Notes: generated by a model from the letters alone, not told the origin. Shown: positions 1-6,700, numbered from the stretch's first letter. The stretch: DNA of 9,878 bases from Methylophilaceae bacterium (GCA_025362115.1 JANYIK010000122.1:1-9878); one strand, 5' to 3'. Translations and numbers: made by a program.

Positions 1-100
1 AAATCAGCTCCTGACCCTTCAGCACGCCGCCCAACAACAGACCGATAATCACCAGCACGATGGCCAGTTCGATCAGCGTAAAACCAGATTGCTTTTTCAT
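1..100 (-). CDS. Type IV pilin-like prepilin, N-terminal fragment (runs off left edge)
   Basis: Only the first 33 codons are present. The translated start reads MKKQSGFTLIELAIVLVIIG followed by LLLGGVLKGQELI. This is a class III (type IV) prepilin leader: a short basic stretch, the prepilin peptidase site after Gly6, methylatable Phe7, the conserved Glu at position +5 of the mature protein (E11), then a hydrophobic helix that would anchor the subunit and form the filament core. The ATG is preceded by AAAGGA at good Shine-Dalgarno spacing, which supports the start. The GGVLKGQELI continuation is common in proteins named generically as prepilin-type N-terminal cleavage/methylation domain proteins. 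The globular domain is missing, so a major pilin, minor pilin or type II secretion pseudopilin cannot be told apart. Its neighbour, the histidine kinase, is divergent and not in the same operon. Confidence 0.9.
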   Translation of the reverse strand, partial: MKKQSGFTLIELAIVLVIIGLLLGGVLKGQELI

Positions 101-178
101 TTGTGTTATCCTTTTCTCTAAAAATTAAGGCGCACAATTGCACACCTTGTTATGACAAACTGTTATGTCAAAATTAAC

Positions 179-194
179 TGCAAAACACGCCCCG
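179..194 (-). promoter_or_regulatory. Candidate sigma-54 (-24/-12) promoter for the pilin-like gene
   Basis: Read on the minus strand this is CGGGGCGTGTTTTGCA. Against the sigma-54 consensus TGGCACGNNNNTTGCA it keeps the invariant GG and GC dinucleotides ten bases apart, the CG ending the -24 box and the whole TTGCA of the -12 box, and misses three positions in the -24 box. Transcription would begin near 167, giving a leader of about 67 nt before the pilin ATG at 100. PilR-activated sigma-54 promoters are known for pilA in several proteobacteria. No sigma-70 promoter with both boxes well placed is visible for this gene. The match is by eye only. Confidence 0.4.
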
Positions 195-225
195 AAACAC
201 GCCTTAAAATCTGATACGACACGCC
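185..225. repeat. Three ACACGCC direct repeats upstream of the pilin-like gene
   Basis: ACACGCC occurs at 185-191, 197-203 and 219-225 in the same orientation (GGCGTGT when read toward the pilin gene). The starts are 12 and 22 bp apart, close to one and two helical turns. The copy at 185-191 overlaps the candidate sigma-54 promoter and the other two lie just upstream of it. They could be binding sites for an activator, but 7-bp repeats in 40 bp could also be chance. Confidence 0.35.
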
Positions 226-328
226 TCTTACTTGATATAAAGCAATTGCGATGCCAACTTTTATTTTAATTATATGCGATTGATTATTATATGTTAGTTT
301 TAATGAGCGTCCGATTTCCATCATGTTC

Positions 329-350
329 AACTGTTGAATTTTCAACAGTT
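329..350. repeat. Near-perfect palindrome over the proposed histidine kinase start
   Basis: Arms AACTGTTGAA (329-338) and TTCAACAGTT (341-350) pair perfectly around a 2-nt centre. The TTG codon proposed as the histidine kinase start (334-336) lies inside the left arm. Immediately downstream is TTGTCA (351-356), a -35-like hexamer, with TACACT (373-378) 16 bp later. The element could therefore be an operator just upstream of a promoter, in which case the kinase starts further downstream. Alternatively it is an RNA hairpin that sequesters the start. Confidence 0.55.
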
Positions 351-2055
351 TTGTCAACTTCGTGACAGTGTATACACTTTGCTAAAACGCCTCTTCAACA
401 TCCCCTACCCTTGGGAACTAAGCCTGATGCTGCTGACGCTGCACGTCGCACTGCTGGCCGAGCCTGGCAGTGGATTAGCGCTGGCAGCGCTCACCGCTCA
501 CTATGGCTTGTTCTTGTTATGGCAACCCATCTGGCGCACCGAAGAGAGTTTAAGTCCAGCGACTGCCGCGCTGTTTTTAGTAGGCGGTATTATTTTGGTG
601 GCGGGCATCAGTTGGTGGTTTTTTGCATTTTGGCTGGCGCTATTGATAGGCCTACTGGGTGGGCGCGTTTCTTCCAGTAAGGCCAAGCAGGAGCGTAGCG
701 CTTATTTGATGGCCGCCGTTTATTTGATTGGCATGCTGCTGATTTGGGTTGAGCCGCGCCTGCTTTCAAGAGCATCGGATACCAATAACCTGAACTGGTT
801 GGCAGAATACGTATTGCCCTTGTTACCGATATGCTTGCTGTTCCTCAAAACCTTGGGCGGCAAAGACCCTACTGGCTCGCTGGACTTTTTCTACAGCCTG
901 ATGCTGTTCCTGCTGACCTTGATTTTGGTGCTTGGCAGCTTCGTTGTTGAATCTGTCGCCCACATAGACTACTCGGTAGCGCTGTTACGCGTACTATTCT
1001 CGATTGCGTTGGCACTACTGGCGTTGTCATGGCTTTGGGATCCACGCGCAGGGTTTTCCGGGTTGGGACAGTTGCTCTCGCGCTACCTATTGAGTGTGGG
1101 CATGCCGTTTGAACAATGGCTACACCGCGTCGCCGCCAGTGCGGAGAATGAAAATAGCGCTTCCGAATTCCTGAACGCGGCGGTGGACGAACTGCAAACG
1201 CTGCCTTGGGTGATGGGCGGCACATGGCGCACTGAAGCCGGACGTGGCGTGTTTGGCGTTACTTCAGACCACCGCGCTGAGTTTACGTATCGCAACTTTA
1301 ATTTGACGTTATTTACGCGCTGGCGCTTGAGCCCGGCGTTGATTTTGCATATCAAGCTGCTAGTGCAGATTCTGGGTGAGTTTTACGAATCCAAGCTGCG
1401 TGAGGAACAAATGCGTAGCGTGGCCTATATGCAGGCAGTGTATGAAACGGGGGCACGACTCACCCACGATATTAAAAATCTGCTGCAATCCTTGAGCGTG
1501 TTGTGTGTGGCAGCGGAGCGCGAGGGTGACGACCAAGCACTGGTGGCGCTGATTCAACGCCAGTTGCCGCAGCTTACGCAACGCCTGCAAGTGACTCTGG
1601 ACAAGCTGCAAGCGCCAAAAACCGCGGTGATTGAGATGACCAATGCAACCACTTGGTGGAAGCGCTTACGTCAGCGTTATAAAGATTCAGGGGTTGAGTT
1701 TTCATCTCACCGCATTCCGGCGGGTACAGAAGTGCCGGTGGAGCTATTTGATTCCGTAGCCGAAAACCTGCTGCAAAACGCCCTAGATAAAAGCCGCAAT
1801 TACCCGGAAATTAAAATCAATGCCGAATTTTCAGTAGAAAACATGCCTACGTTAACTGTCACCGACAATGGGATAGCCATAGAAGAAGACATCGCTAGGC
1901 AGATGTTCAAAGCCGCGCTACCTTCGAGTACTGGATTAGGCATTGGGCTTTATCATGCCTCCAGACAGGCGAAGTATGTGGGGTATGCGCTATCGCTCAC
2001 ACAGAACCGCAAAGGTGAGGTGTGCTTTACGCTGGAAAAAACAATGTTTGGTTAA
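334..2055 (+). CDS. Membrane-bound sensor histidine kinase
   Basis: A 573-residue sensor kinase that would autophosphorylate on a histidine and pass the phosphate to a response regulator. The N-terminal part has about eight hydrophobic helices (roughly residues 28-42, 46-64, 77-110 as two, 122-140, 157-173, 186-208, 214-234). A soluble stretch at about 275-355 looks GAF-like, but this is weak. The dimerisation/phosphoacceptor helix carries LTHDIKNLLQSL with His378. The ATPase domain shows an N-box ENLLQNALDKS (477-487), a G1 box TDNG (510-513) and a G2 box GLGIGL (534-539). The layout recalls PrsK-type kinases more than PilS; this is inference. No response regulator is in the window, and the ligand is unknown. 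The TTG start at 334 is the only start after the in-frame stop at 304 that keeps the whole frame, but it has no Shine-Dalgarno. TTG 379 (codon 16) and ATG 427 (codon 32) are alternatives. It converges on ccsA. Confidence 0.88.
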   Translation: MNFQQFCQLRDSVYTLLKRLFNIPYPWELSLMLLTLHVALLAEPGSGLALAALTAHYGLFLLWQPIWRTEESLSPATAALFLVGGIILVAGISWWFFAFWLALLIGLLGGRVSSSKAKQERSAYLMAAVYLIGMLLIWVEPRLLSRASDTNNLNWLAEYVLPLLPICLLFLKTLGGKDPTGSLDFFYSLMLFLLTLILVLGSFVVESVAHIDYSVALLRVLFSIALALLALSWLWDPRAGFSGLGQLLSRYLLSVGMPFEQWLHRVAASAENENSASEFLNAAVDELQTLPWVMGGTWRTEAGRGVFGVTSDHRAEFTYRNFNLTLFTRWRLSPALILHIKLLVQILGEFYESKLREEQMRSVAYMQAVYETGARLTHDIKNLLQSLSVLCVAAEREGDDQALVALIQRQLPQLTQRLQVTLDKLQAPKTAVIEMTNATTWWKRLRQRYKDSGVEFSSHRIPAGTEVPVELFDSVAENLLQNALDKSRNYPEIKINAEFSVENMPTLTVTDNGIAIEEDIARQMFKAALPSSTGLGIGLYHASRQAKYVGYALSLTQNRKGEVCFTLEKTMFG

Positions 2056-2060
2056 AACTC

Positions 2061-2081
2061 CCTCCCCCTAGCAGGGGGAGG
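2061..2081. repeat. REP-like palindrome, left copy (convergent junction)
   Basis: CCTCCCCCT (2061-2069) and AGGGGGAGG (2073-2081) form a perfect 9-bp stem around AGC, six bases after the histidine kinase stop. It is followed by CTTGG, a 21-nt insert (2086-2106) and then GTGGGGGTTA. The same layout without the insert occurs in opposite orientation at 2138-2181. No T-run follows, so it is a poor classical terminator. A role as a repeat, and perhaps as a transcript-end stabiliser, is more likely. Confidence 0.6.
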
Positions 2082-2137
2082 CTTGGCTTGTCCTGAGCTT
2101 GTCGAAGGGGGTGGGGGTTAAGTACGTAAAACTAGCG

Positions 2138-2181
2138 ACCATCTACCCCCATCCTAGCCTTCCCCCTGACAGGGGGAAGGG
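2138..2181. repeat. REP-like palindrome, right copy in inverse orientation
   Basis: CCTTCCCCCT (2158-2167) and AGGGGGAAGG (2171-2180) pair as a 10-bp stem around GAC. Read on the minus strand, the stem is followed by CTAGGATGGGGGTAG, which aligns with CTTGG...GTGGGGGTTA beside the left copy at 2061-2081. The two copies therefore form an inverted pair filling the gap between the convergent kinase and ccsA genes, as in BIME-type REP pairs. It lies just past the ccsA stop. Confidence 0.6.
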
Positions 2182-2193
2182 ACACATAGGCTT

Positions 2194-3330
2194 TTACAGC
2201 TCCCCGTAAGAATGCAGCCCGCTCAAAAACATATTCACGCCCAAAAACGCAAAGGTCGTCACCAACAAACCCACCAGCGCCCACCAAGCCAACATAGGCC
2301 CACGCAAACCCTTTACCAAGCGTAGATGCAGCCATGCAGCGTAGTTAAGCCACACGATGAGCGCCCAGGTTTCCTTAGGGTCCCACGACCAGTAGCCGCC
2401 CCAGGCTTCCGCCGCCCACATCGCGCCGAGGATGGTGGCGATAGTGAAGAAGGCAAAACCAATGGAAATAGACTTGTACATCAGATCGTCCAGCACTTCC
2501 AACTTTGGCAGACGCGAAGCCAGAATGCCGCGCTCAGCCAGCAAATAAGCGCTTGCCACCATCGCCGATAGTGAAAAAGAGCCATAGCCGATGAAGTTGG
2601 CGGGGACGTGTATCTTCATCCAATAGCTTTGTAACGCTGGCACCAACGGCATGATGCCATCCGCTTGTCGATCAAAGGTATACCACAGGATAAACCCCAC
2701 CGCGGCGTTGACCACAACCAGCACAAAGCCGCCCAACTGGCGTGTGTTGAAGCGGTCTTCGTAGTGCAGATATAACAATGAGGTAATCAGACAGAACAAC
2801 ACGAAAACTTCGTACAGGTTGCTGATAGGAATGTGGCCGACCTCGGGCGCGATGAGATAGGACTCGTACCAGCGCACCATCAAGCCCACAAAGCCCATCA
2901 GTACCGCGCTCCAGGTCAGGCTGCTGGCGACTTTGGCAGAGAAGTCAGAGCGCTTGAACAAAGCGAACCAGTAGGTGAGCATGGCGAGGACGAACAACAC
3001 ATTCATCCACATGATGGCGGTTTTGCTGGCGAAGAAAAATTTGAGGAAGAACGCCGTGTCGCCGCGCGCCGCATCACCGTGGAATTGTGAAATACCGAAC
3101 AGACTGAGCGCGATAATGCCCAACAACAGCATGCGCAAAGGTTTCCAGCGCCATCCAAGTATGCTGAAACCGATTACCGCGCCGACCAGGAAACCTTGCT
3201 CATAGGCATCCATGTGGCTACCGTAAGCATTGAGCGCATAACCCGCCCCCAACACCAAAATCAAGGCGTAGAGCCAATCGAACCAGGATAGGTTCTTCAA
3301 ACTGGGTTTATTACTTTCGTTGAAATTCAT
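2194..3330 (-). CDS. ccsA: Cytochrome c biogenesis protein CcsA (ResC; named CcsB in TIGR03144), System II
   Basis: A 378-residue polytopic membrane protein of the heme-handling CcmC/CcmF/CcsA superfamily. With ResB it forms the System II synthetase, which moves heme to the outer face of the inner membrane and joins it to CXXCH motifs of apocytochromes. The signature WWD motif is clear: WGGYWSWDPKE at 310-320. Candidate heme-ligand histidines are H241 (KIHVPANF) before the WWD segment and H373 (LHSYGEL) at the C terminus, with H335 (WLHLR) in a helix just after it. Many hydrophobic helices span the length. The ATG overlaps the resB stop as ATGA (3327-3330), so translation is probably coupled. 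A GGAG eight bases upstream inside resB supplies a Shine-Dalgarno. The thioredoxin partner CcsX/ResA and the DsbD/CcdA reductant are not in this window. Naming differs between sources (ccsA, ccsB, resC). Confidence 0.95.
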   Translation of the reverse strand: MNFNESNKPSLKNLSWFDWLYALILVLGAGYALNAYGSHMDAYEQGFLVGAVIGFSILGWRWKPLRMLLLGIIALSLFGISQFHGDAARGDTAFFLKFFFASKTAIMWMNVLFVLAMLTYWFALFKRSDFSAKVASSLTWSAVLMGFVGLMVRWYESYLIAPEVGHIPISNLYEVFVLFCLITSLLYLHYEDRFNTRQLGGFVLVVVNAAVGFILWYTFDRQADGIMPLVPALQSYWMKIHVPANFIGYGSFSLSAMVASAYLLAERGILASRLPKLEVLDDLMYKSISIGFAFFTIATILGAMWAAEAWGGYWSWDPKETWALIVWLNYAAWLHLRLVKGLRGPMLAWWALVGLLVTTFAFLGVNMFLSGLHSYGEL

Positions 3331-5273
3331 GATTCAAGCTCCAATTTTAATTCTGTCCCTAACTCAAGGCTTAACCGAGAAAATTCCGCTTCAAAATCAC
3401 GAGTCTTGCGCGCCGATGACATAGCGAATAATACGCTGTTAGTTTTGACTAACAACCAGATACGACGTTCATGAATGTAGAACATGGCGAAAATGCCCAA
3501 CACCAGCAGTATTGAACCGGCATAGACCAGATTTTTACCGGGCGATTTGGTGAGTTGCAAACCGCTGGCGCGATGCAGTTTGTAGTCGGTCAATTGCAGA
3601 TAAAACGGCGCACCGTAGAGGAAACTGTCGCTCATGGTGTTCAAACCGTCGCGCACAAAGTTTAGACCAGCTGCGTCCGGCGCTTTGCCTTGTCCTTGCT
3701 CGGTCATACCGTAGGCCGTCATGGCGGCGCTTTCCAGAATTTTAATATAGGCCTGCGCGGCCTTTTCCTGATTTTTAGCGGGCACGGTTTTTTCGATGAA
3801 CCCTGCCAATCCGTTAAATCCACTGTGTGCGAACAGATTCATCAGTCGTACCACACTGCCTTCAAAATTTGACCGCAGACCATCTTTTTCCGGCACCTGA
3901 ACGGCTAGCTGTTTGGCAATCACTGCCGCTTGGGCAGCATCGCTCATCAGTGCGCGCCATTGCATATAGGTGTTAATCGCACCGTTCTCATCCAAGGGAA
4001 TTCGCAAATACTGGTAAGGCTCATTGGGTGCCGCGCGCATGCCAGAAACCTGATAGGCACGGCCTTCCAGCATCACTGGCTGCATATAATTCAGATATTC
4101 GTGCGCTTGGCCCTGGCTGTCGCGTAGCTTGAAGGTGGCGCTGGGGCCGACGTTGCGCGGACGGCCTTTACCATTGGGACTGAGATTCAGCACATTGAAC
4201 GGGCGAAAGTCATCCAACTCCAGCACCAAGGGTTCAGCTTTTGTCGTTAATTTCAGCTTATCAAACACGTTCGCGTTGATCTTGAACGGCTTGCTTTCGC
4301 TCCCTGCCAACTCCCAGCCATCAAAGCTCAGCTCCGAACCGCCATCCTGAAAATCGGCCTGATAAATTGCAACACCTTTGTAAATCAGCGGATGATTGAC
4401 ACGAATGGTGGCAGCCAGAGGTTTTTGCAGGTCTCGATCATGAATCAAAACATCGCTTTCAAAGGATTTAGGCTGGCCGGTAGCGTAGTGTTCGATGCGA
4501 AATTGCTTGAGTTCGATACTGAACGGCAAGTCCTGAATCATATAGCCGTCGCGCAAGCGCAAAAATGCCACGCTGCCACGCCCGCCTTCGGGAATGGTCA
4601 TGTTGCCGCGAAAGGAAAACGTATCGCTTGGCAACCAACTTTTTAGCGGCACTTGCGTCGGAGGAATGTCGCGCGTTTCTATTTCTTTATTGCCCAGCAT
4701 TTGCTGTACTTTCAGCGGCACGTCACCATCCATCAAAAAACCGAGGAAAATAACGACGATAGCCAAATGCGTAAAGATATAACCCAGCCTATGATTGCTA
4801 CCCGCCTTGGCGACTATCAGCGTTGCGCCATCTTGCTGCGGTATGCTGCGGGTGCGAAAACCGCGTGCCATCAACCAGTTTTGCAGGCGTGGCAAGTCTG
4901 GCGCGGCCTGATACTCGACTTGATGCTTGAATAAACGTAGCGAAGATTCGGTCACATGCTCGCGCCAGGCACGCATCTCGCGCAACATGGATGGCGTGTT
5001 GCGTGTGACGCACAGCCCCGTAGACACCATCACAAACATCAAGATCAGTAAAAACCAGGGTGCGTGATAGACATCGTAAAGCCCCAGCCTATCAAATGCC
5101 TCAAACCAGAACTGACCAAGCTGAATGACGTAATTGGTATATGGCTCGTTCTGCTTCTGCACCGTGCCAATGATGGCGGCGATTCCCCACACCGTGAGCA
5201 GGCTGATGGCAAAACGCATCGAACTGATGAGTTCGTAGAATTCTCGCCAATTACTATGGTTAGGATGTTTCAA
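3327..5273 (-). CDS. resB: Cytochrome c biogenesis protein ResB (CcsB), System II
   Basis: A 648-residue partner of CcsA in the heme export and ligation complex; ResB is thought to hold the apocytochrome and help the heme path. Recognised from the N-terminal FYELISSMRFAISLLTVWG block, YHAPWF after the first periplasmic loop, GYIFTHLAIVVIFLG and the C-terminal YIHERRIW. Four membrane helices lie at about 21-38, 72-89, 165-182 and 584-600, with a large periplasmic domain between helices 3 and 4. Candidate functional histidines are H70, H169 and H601. Residues about 437-553 are an alanine-rich helical stretch inside that domain. The start is TTG (5273-5271): an in-frame TGA lies only four codons upstream, and the next ATG is codon 19, inside the conserved block. 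No Shine-Dalgarno is visible. It begins just past the cytochrome c4 terminator, so its transcription depends on readthrough or a promoter I cannot identify. Confidence 0.94.
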   Translation of the reverse strand: MKHPNHSNWREFYELISSMRFAISLLTVWGIAAIIGTVQKQNEPYTNYVIQLGQFWFEAFDRLGLYDVYHAPWFLLILMFVMVSTGLCVTRNTPSMLREMRAWREHVTESSLRLFKHQVEYQAAPDLPRLQNWLMARGFRTRSIPQQDGATLIVAKAGSNHRLGYIFTHLAIVVIFLGFLMDGDVPLKVQQMLGNKEIETRDIPPTQVPLKSWLPSDTFSFRGNMTIPEGGRGSVAFLRLRDGYMIQDLPFSIELKQFRIEHYATGQPKSFESDVLIHDRDLQKPLAATIRVNHPLIYKGVAIYQADFQDGGSELSFDGWELAGSESKPFKINANVFDKLKLTTKAEPLVLELDDFRPFNVLNLSPNGKGRPRNVGPSATFKLRDSQGQAHEYLNYMQPVMLEGRAYQVSGMRAAPNEPYQYLRIPLDENGAINTYMQWRALMSDAAQAAVIAKQLAVQVPEKDGLRSNFEGSVVRLMNLFAHSGFNGLAGFIEKTVPAKNQEKAAQAYIKILESAAMTAYGMTEQGQGKAPDAAGLNFVRDGLNTMSDSFLYGAPFYLQLTDYKLHRASGLQLTKSPGKNLVYAGSILLVLGIFAMFYIHERRIWLLVKTNSVLFAMSSARKTRDFEAEFSRLSLELGTELKLELES

Positions 5274-5287
5274 AGTGGTTTGTCAGC

Positions 5288-5319
5288 TAAAAAAATAAGG
5301 GTGGCTTTAGAGCCACCCT
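5288..5319 (-). terminator. Intrinsic terminator after cytochrome c4
   Basis: On the minus strand AGGGTGGCT (5319-5311), a 4-nt loop CTAA and AGCCACCCT (5306-5298) form a perfect 9-bp GC-rich stem, followed directly by TATTTTTTTA. This is a textbook rho-independent terminator 29 nt past the cytochrome c4 stop. It ends only about 15 nt before the resB start codon, so it separates the two genes or attenuates readthrough into resB-ccsA. Confidence 0.85.
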
Positions 5320-5348
5320 GCATTAAACGTAGGGAGATGTTAAAACGA

Positions 5349-5948
5349 CTACCGCACGCCCTGAATATAATCAGAAACCGCCGCAATATCGGCATCCGTC
5401 ATCCGCGCCGCGATCATCTTCATCATCGGTGCGTTGGCGCGCTCACCGGAGCGGAAAGCCTTCATCTGCAAGGCGGTGTAGTCGGCATATTGCCCGCTCA
5501 AGCGTGGAAAACGCACCGGCAAACCGCTACCCGCTGGGCCGTGGCAGGAAGCACAAGCGGGAACTTTGGTGTCAGCGATGCCTGCGCGATAGATTTTTTC
5601 ACCCACAGAACCCTTGCCATTGCTGGTTGCTCCTGCCTCTTTACTTTTTTGTGCGGCAAAATGCGCGGCGACGTTTTGCATATCGTCATCAGAAAGCGCG
5701 GATGCTATCGGCATCATCACCGCATTGGCGCGCTCCCCTGCCTTGAAATTTTTGAGCTGCTTGACCAGATATTCGGGGTGCTGCCCCGCCAGCTTGGGGA
5801 AAGCTGGAGTCGGGCTATTGCCATCTGCCGCGTGGCAGGCCACGCATACCGCCTTGGCAATCTCTGCGCCCTTGGCGGCATCGCCAGCCGCCCAAGCGTT
5901 GGTAGTTGCCAGCAACATCAAAACCATCATACGCACTAATAAACCCAT
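5349..5948 (-). CDS. Diheme cytochrome c4
   Basis: A 199-residue periplasmic electron carrier made of two similar monoheme c-type domains. In many proteobacteria it passes electrons from the bc1 complex to terminal oxidases. A signal peptide covers residues 1-20 (hydrophobic core, cleavage after AWA). Heme sites are CVACH (C35, C38, H39) and CASCH (C132, C135, H136). The distal Met ligands would be M78/M79 in ANAVMMP and M175/M176 in ANAPMMK. The paired FPKLAGQHPEYLVKQLKNF and FPRLSGQYADYTALQMKAF segments show the internal duplication. Length is normal for cytochrome c4. The ATG has an AGGA Shine-Dalgarno. It is divergent from engB with a 72-nt gap and followed by a strong terminator. Neighbouring resB-ccsA encode the machinery that matures this protein. 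Confidence 0.95.
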   Translation of the reverse strand: MGLLVRMMVLMLLATTNAWAAGDAAKGAEIAKAVCVACHAADGNSPTPAFPKLAGQHPEYLVKQLKNFKAGERANAVMMPIASALSDDDMQNVAAHFAAQKSKEAGATSNGKGSVGEKIYRAGIADTKVPACASCHGPAGSGLPVRFPRLSGQYADYTALQMKAFRSGERANAPMMKMIAARMTDADIAAVSDYIQGVR

Positions 5949-6020
5949 TATCCTGCTCCCGAATACTGTATAAACCCGTTAATTTTATCGAATAACCATA
6001 ACTCGTGATAGCATTTTCTC

Positions 6021-6620
6021 ATGCCCATATTCCGTAACGCTGTTTACTTCGCCTCCGCACACTACTTGCGTGACCTTCCCCCAGCCACAGGACGCGAAAT
6101 CGCCTTCGCCGGACGTTCCAACGCCGGAAAATCCAGTGCCATCAATACGCTGGCCGACCACAACCGCTTAGCGTTTGTCAGCAAGCAACCCGGCCGTACC
6201 CAACTCATCAACTTTTTCACATTGGGCGAGGAGAAATACTTGGTGGATTTGCCCGGCTACGGCTACGCCAAGGTACCCGAAGCCATGCGAAAACACTGGC
6301 AACAAGTCCTGGCCGCCTACCTCTCCGACCGCTTCAGCCTACACGGCCTGGTGTTGGTGATGGACTCGCGCCACCCCTTGCAACCGCTGGATTGGCAGAT
6401 GCTCAACTGGTTCCTGCCCACCGGCAAACCGGTACACATCCTGCTCACCAAGTCGGACAAATCATCCAAAAATGAATCGCTCAAAACCTTGCGCGAAGTC
6501 AAGGCAGAGCTGGCGAAATTCAACAACACCATCACCGTGCAGCTGTTCTCCAGCCTGAAGAAGCAGGGCGTCGAAGAAGCGGAAGAAGTGATTGGCGCGT
6601 GGCTCAATCCATCAATGTAG
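6021..6620 (+). CDS. engB: Ribosome biogenesis GTPase EngB (YsxC/YihA)
   Basis: A 199-residue TRAFAC-class GTPase needed for late assembly of the large ribosomal subunit. All GTP-binding motifs are visible: G1 GRSNAGKS (31-38), G2 threonine in PGRTQ (T60), G3 DLPGYGYA (76-83), G4 TKSD (143-146) and G5 SSLKKQG (177-183). The EngB hallmarks AFAGRSNAGKSS and LPGYGYA are intact and length is typical, with no extra domain. The ATG at 6021 fits the family's usual N terminus, but I see no Shine-Dalgarno in the preceding 25 nt. It diverges from cytochrome c4; vapBC follows 92 nt downstream with its own promoter. No terminator is evident after the stop. Confidence 0.96.
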   Translation: MPIFRNAVYFASAHYLRDLPPATGREIAFAGRSNAGKSSAINTLADHNRLAFVSKQPGRTQLINFFTLGEEKYLVDLPGYGYAKVPEAMRKHWQQVLAAYLSDRFSLHGLVLVMDSRHPLQPLDWQMLNWFLPTGKPVHILLTKSDKSSKNESLKTLREVKAELAKFNNTITVQLFSSLKKQGVEEAEEVIGAWLNPSM

Positions 6621-6653
6621 GGTGCATCCACTCTAATCAGCGCTAAAATCGGT

Positions 6654-6682
6654 TTGCCATCCGCGCACGCAGGTATTACAAT
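6654..6682 (+). promoter_or_regulatory. Sigma-70-type promoter for vapBC
   Basis: TTGCCA (6654-6659) and TACAAT (6677-6682) each match the -35 and -10 consensus at five of six positions, with an ideal 17-bp spacer. Transcription would start near 6689, about 24 nt before the vapB ATG. The -10 box sits inside the left arm and centre of the inverted repeat at 6671-6700, so a bound repressor would block the polymerase. Confidence 0.7.
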
Positions 6683-6700
6683 TTAATCTGTGTAATACCT
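6671..6700. promoter_or_regulatory. Perfect inverted-repeat operator upstream of vapB
   Basis: AGGTATTACA (6671-6680) and TGTAATACCT (6691-6700) are perfect 10-bp inverted arms separated by 10 bp. Arm centres are 20 bp apart, about two helical turns, as expected for dimeric DNA-binding domains on one DNA face. The element overlaps the -10 box and the predicted transcription start and ends directly before the AAGGAG ribosome site (6701-6706). VapB-type antitoxins commonly autorepress through such palindromes. That VapB binds here is inference. Confidence 0.7.

Noticed and set aside
143..171. TTGACA on the minus strand (171-166) as a sigma-70 promoter for the pilin-like gene
   Set aside because: The -35 is perfect, but the -10 position holds AAGGTG or similar at every allowed spacing. 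The sigma-54 match is better.
869..1611. Three overlapping minus-strand open frames inside the histidine kinase gene
   Set aside because: The sense frame carries all kinase motifs, and the antisense products are low-complexity shadows.
2061..2081. The left palindrome as a rho-independent terminator for the histidine kinase
   Set aside because: The stem is good but no T-run follows on the plus strand. It fits the repeat family better.
5064..5939. A 291-codon open frame on the plus strand, opposite resB and cytochrome c4
   Set aside because: It lies antisense to two well-recognised genes, runs across the terminator between them, and its product resembles no family and is rich in His, Arg and Cys, as expected of a shadow frame.
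5949..6020. Promoters in the cytochrome c4/engB divergent gap
   Set aside because: TATACA-like (minus) and TAGCAT-like (plus) -10 candidates exist, but neither has an acceptable -35, so I did not list them as features.
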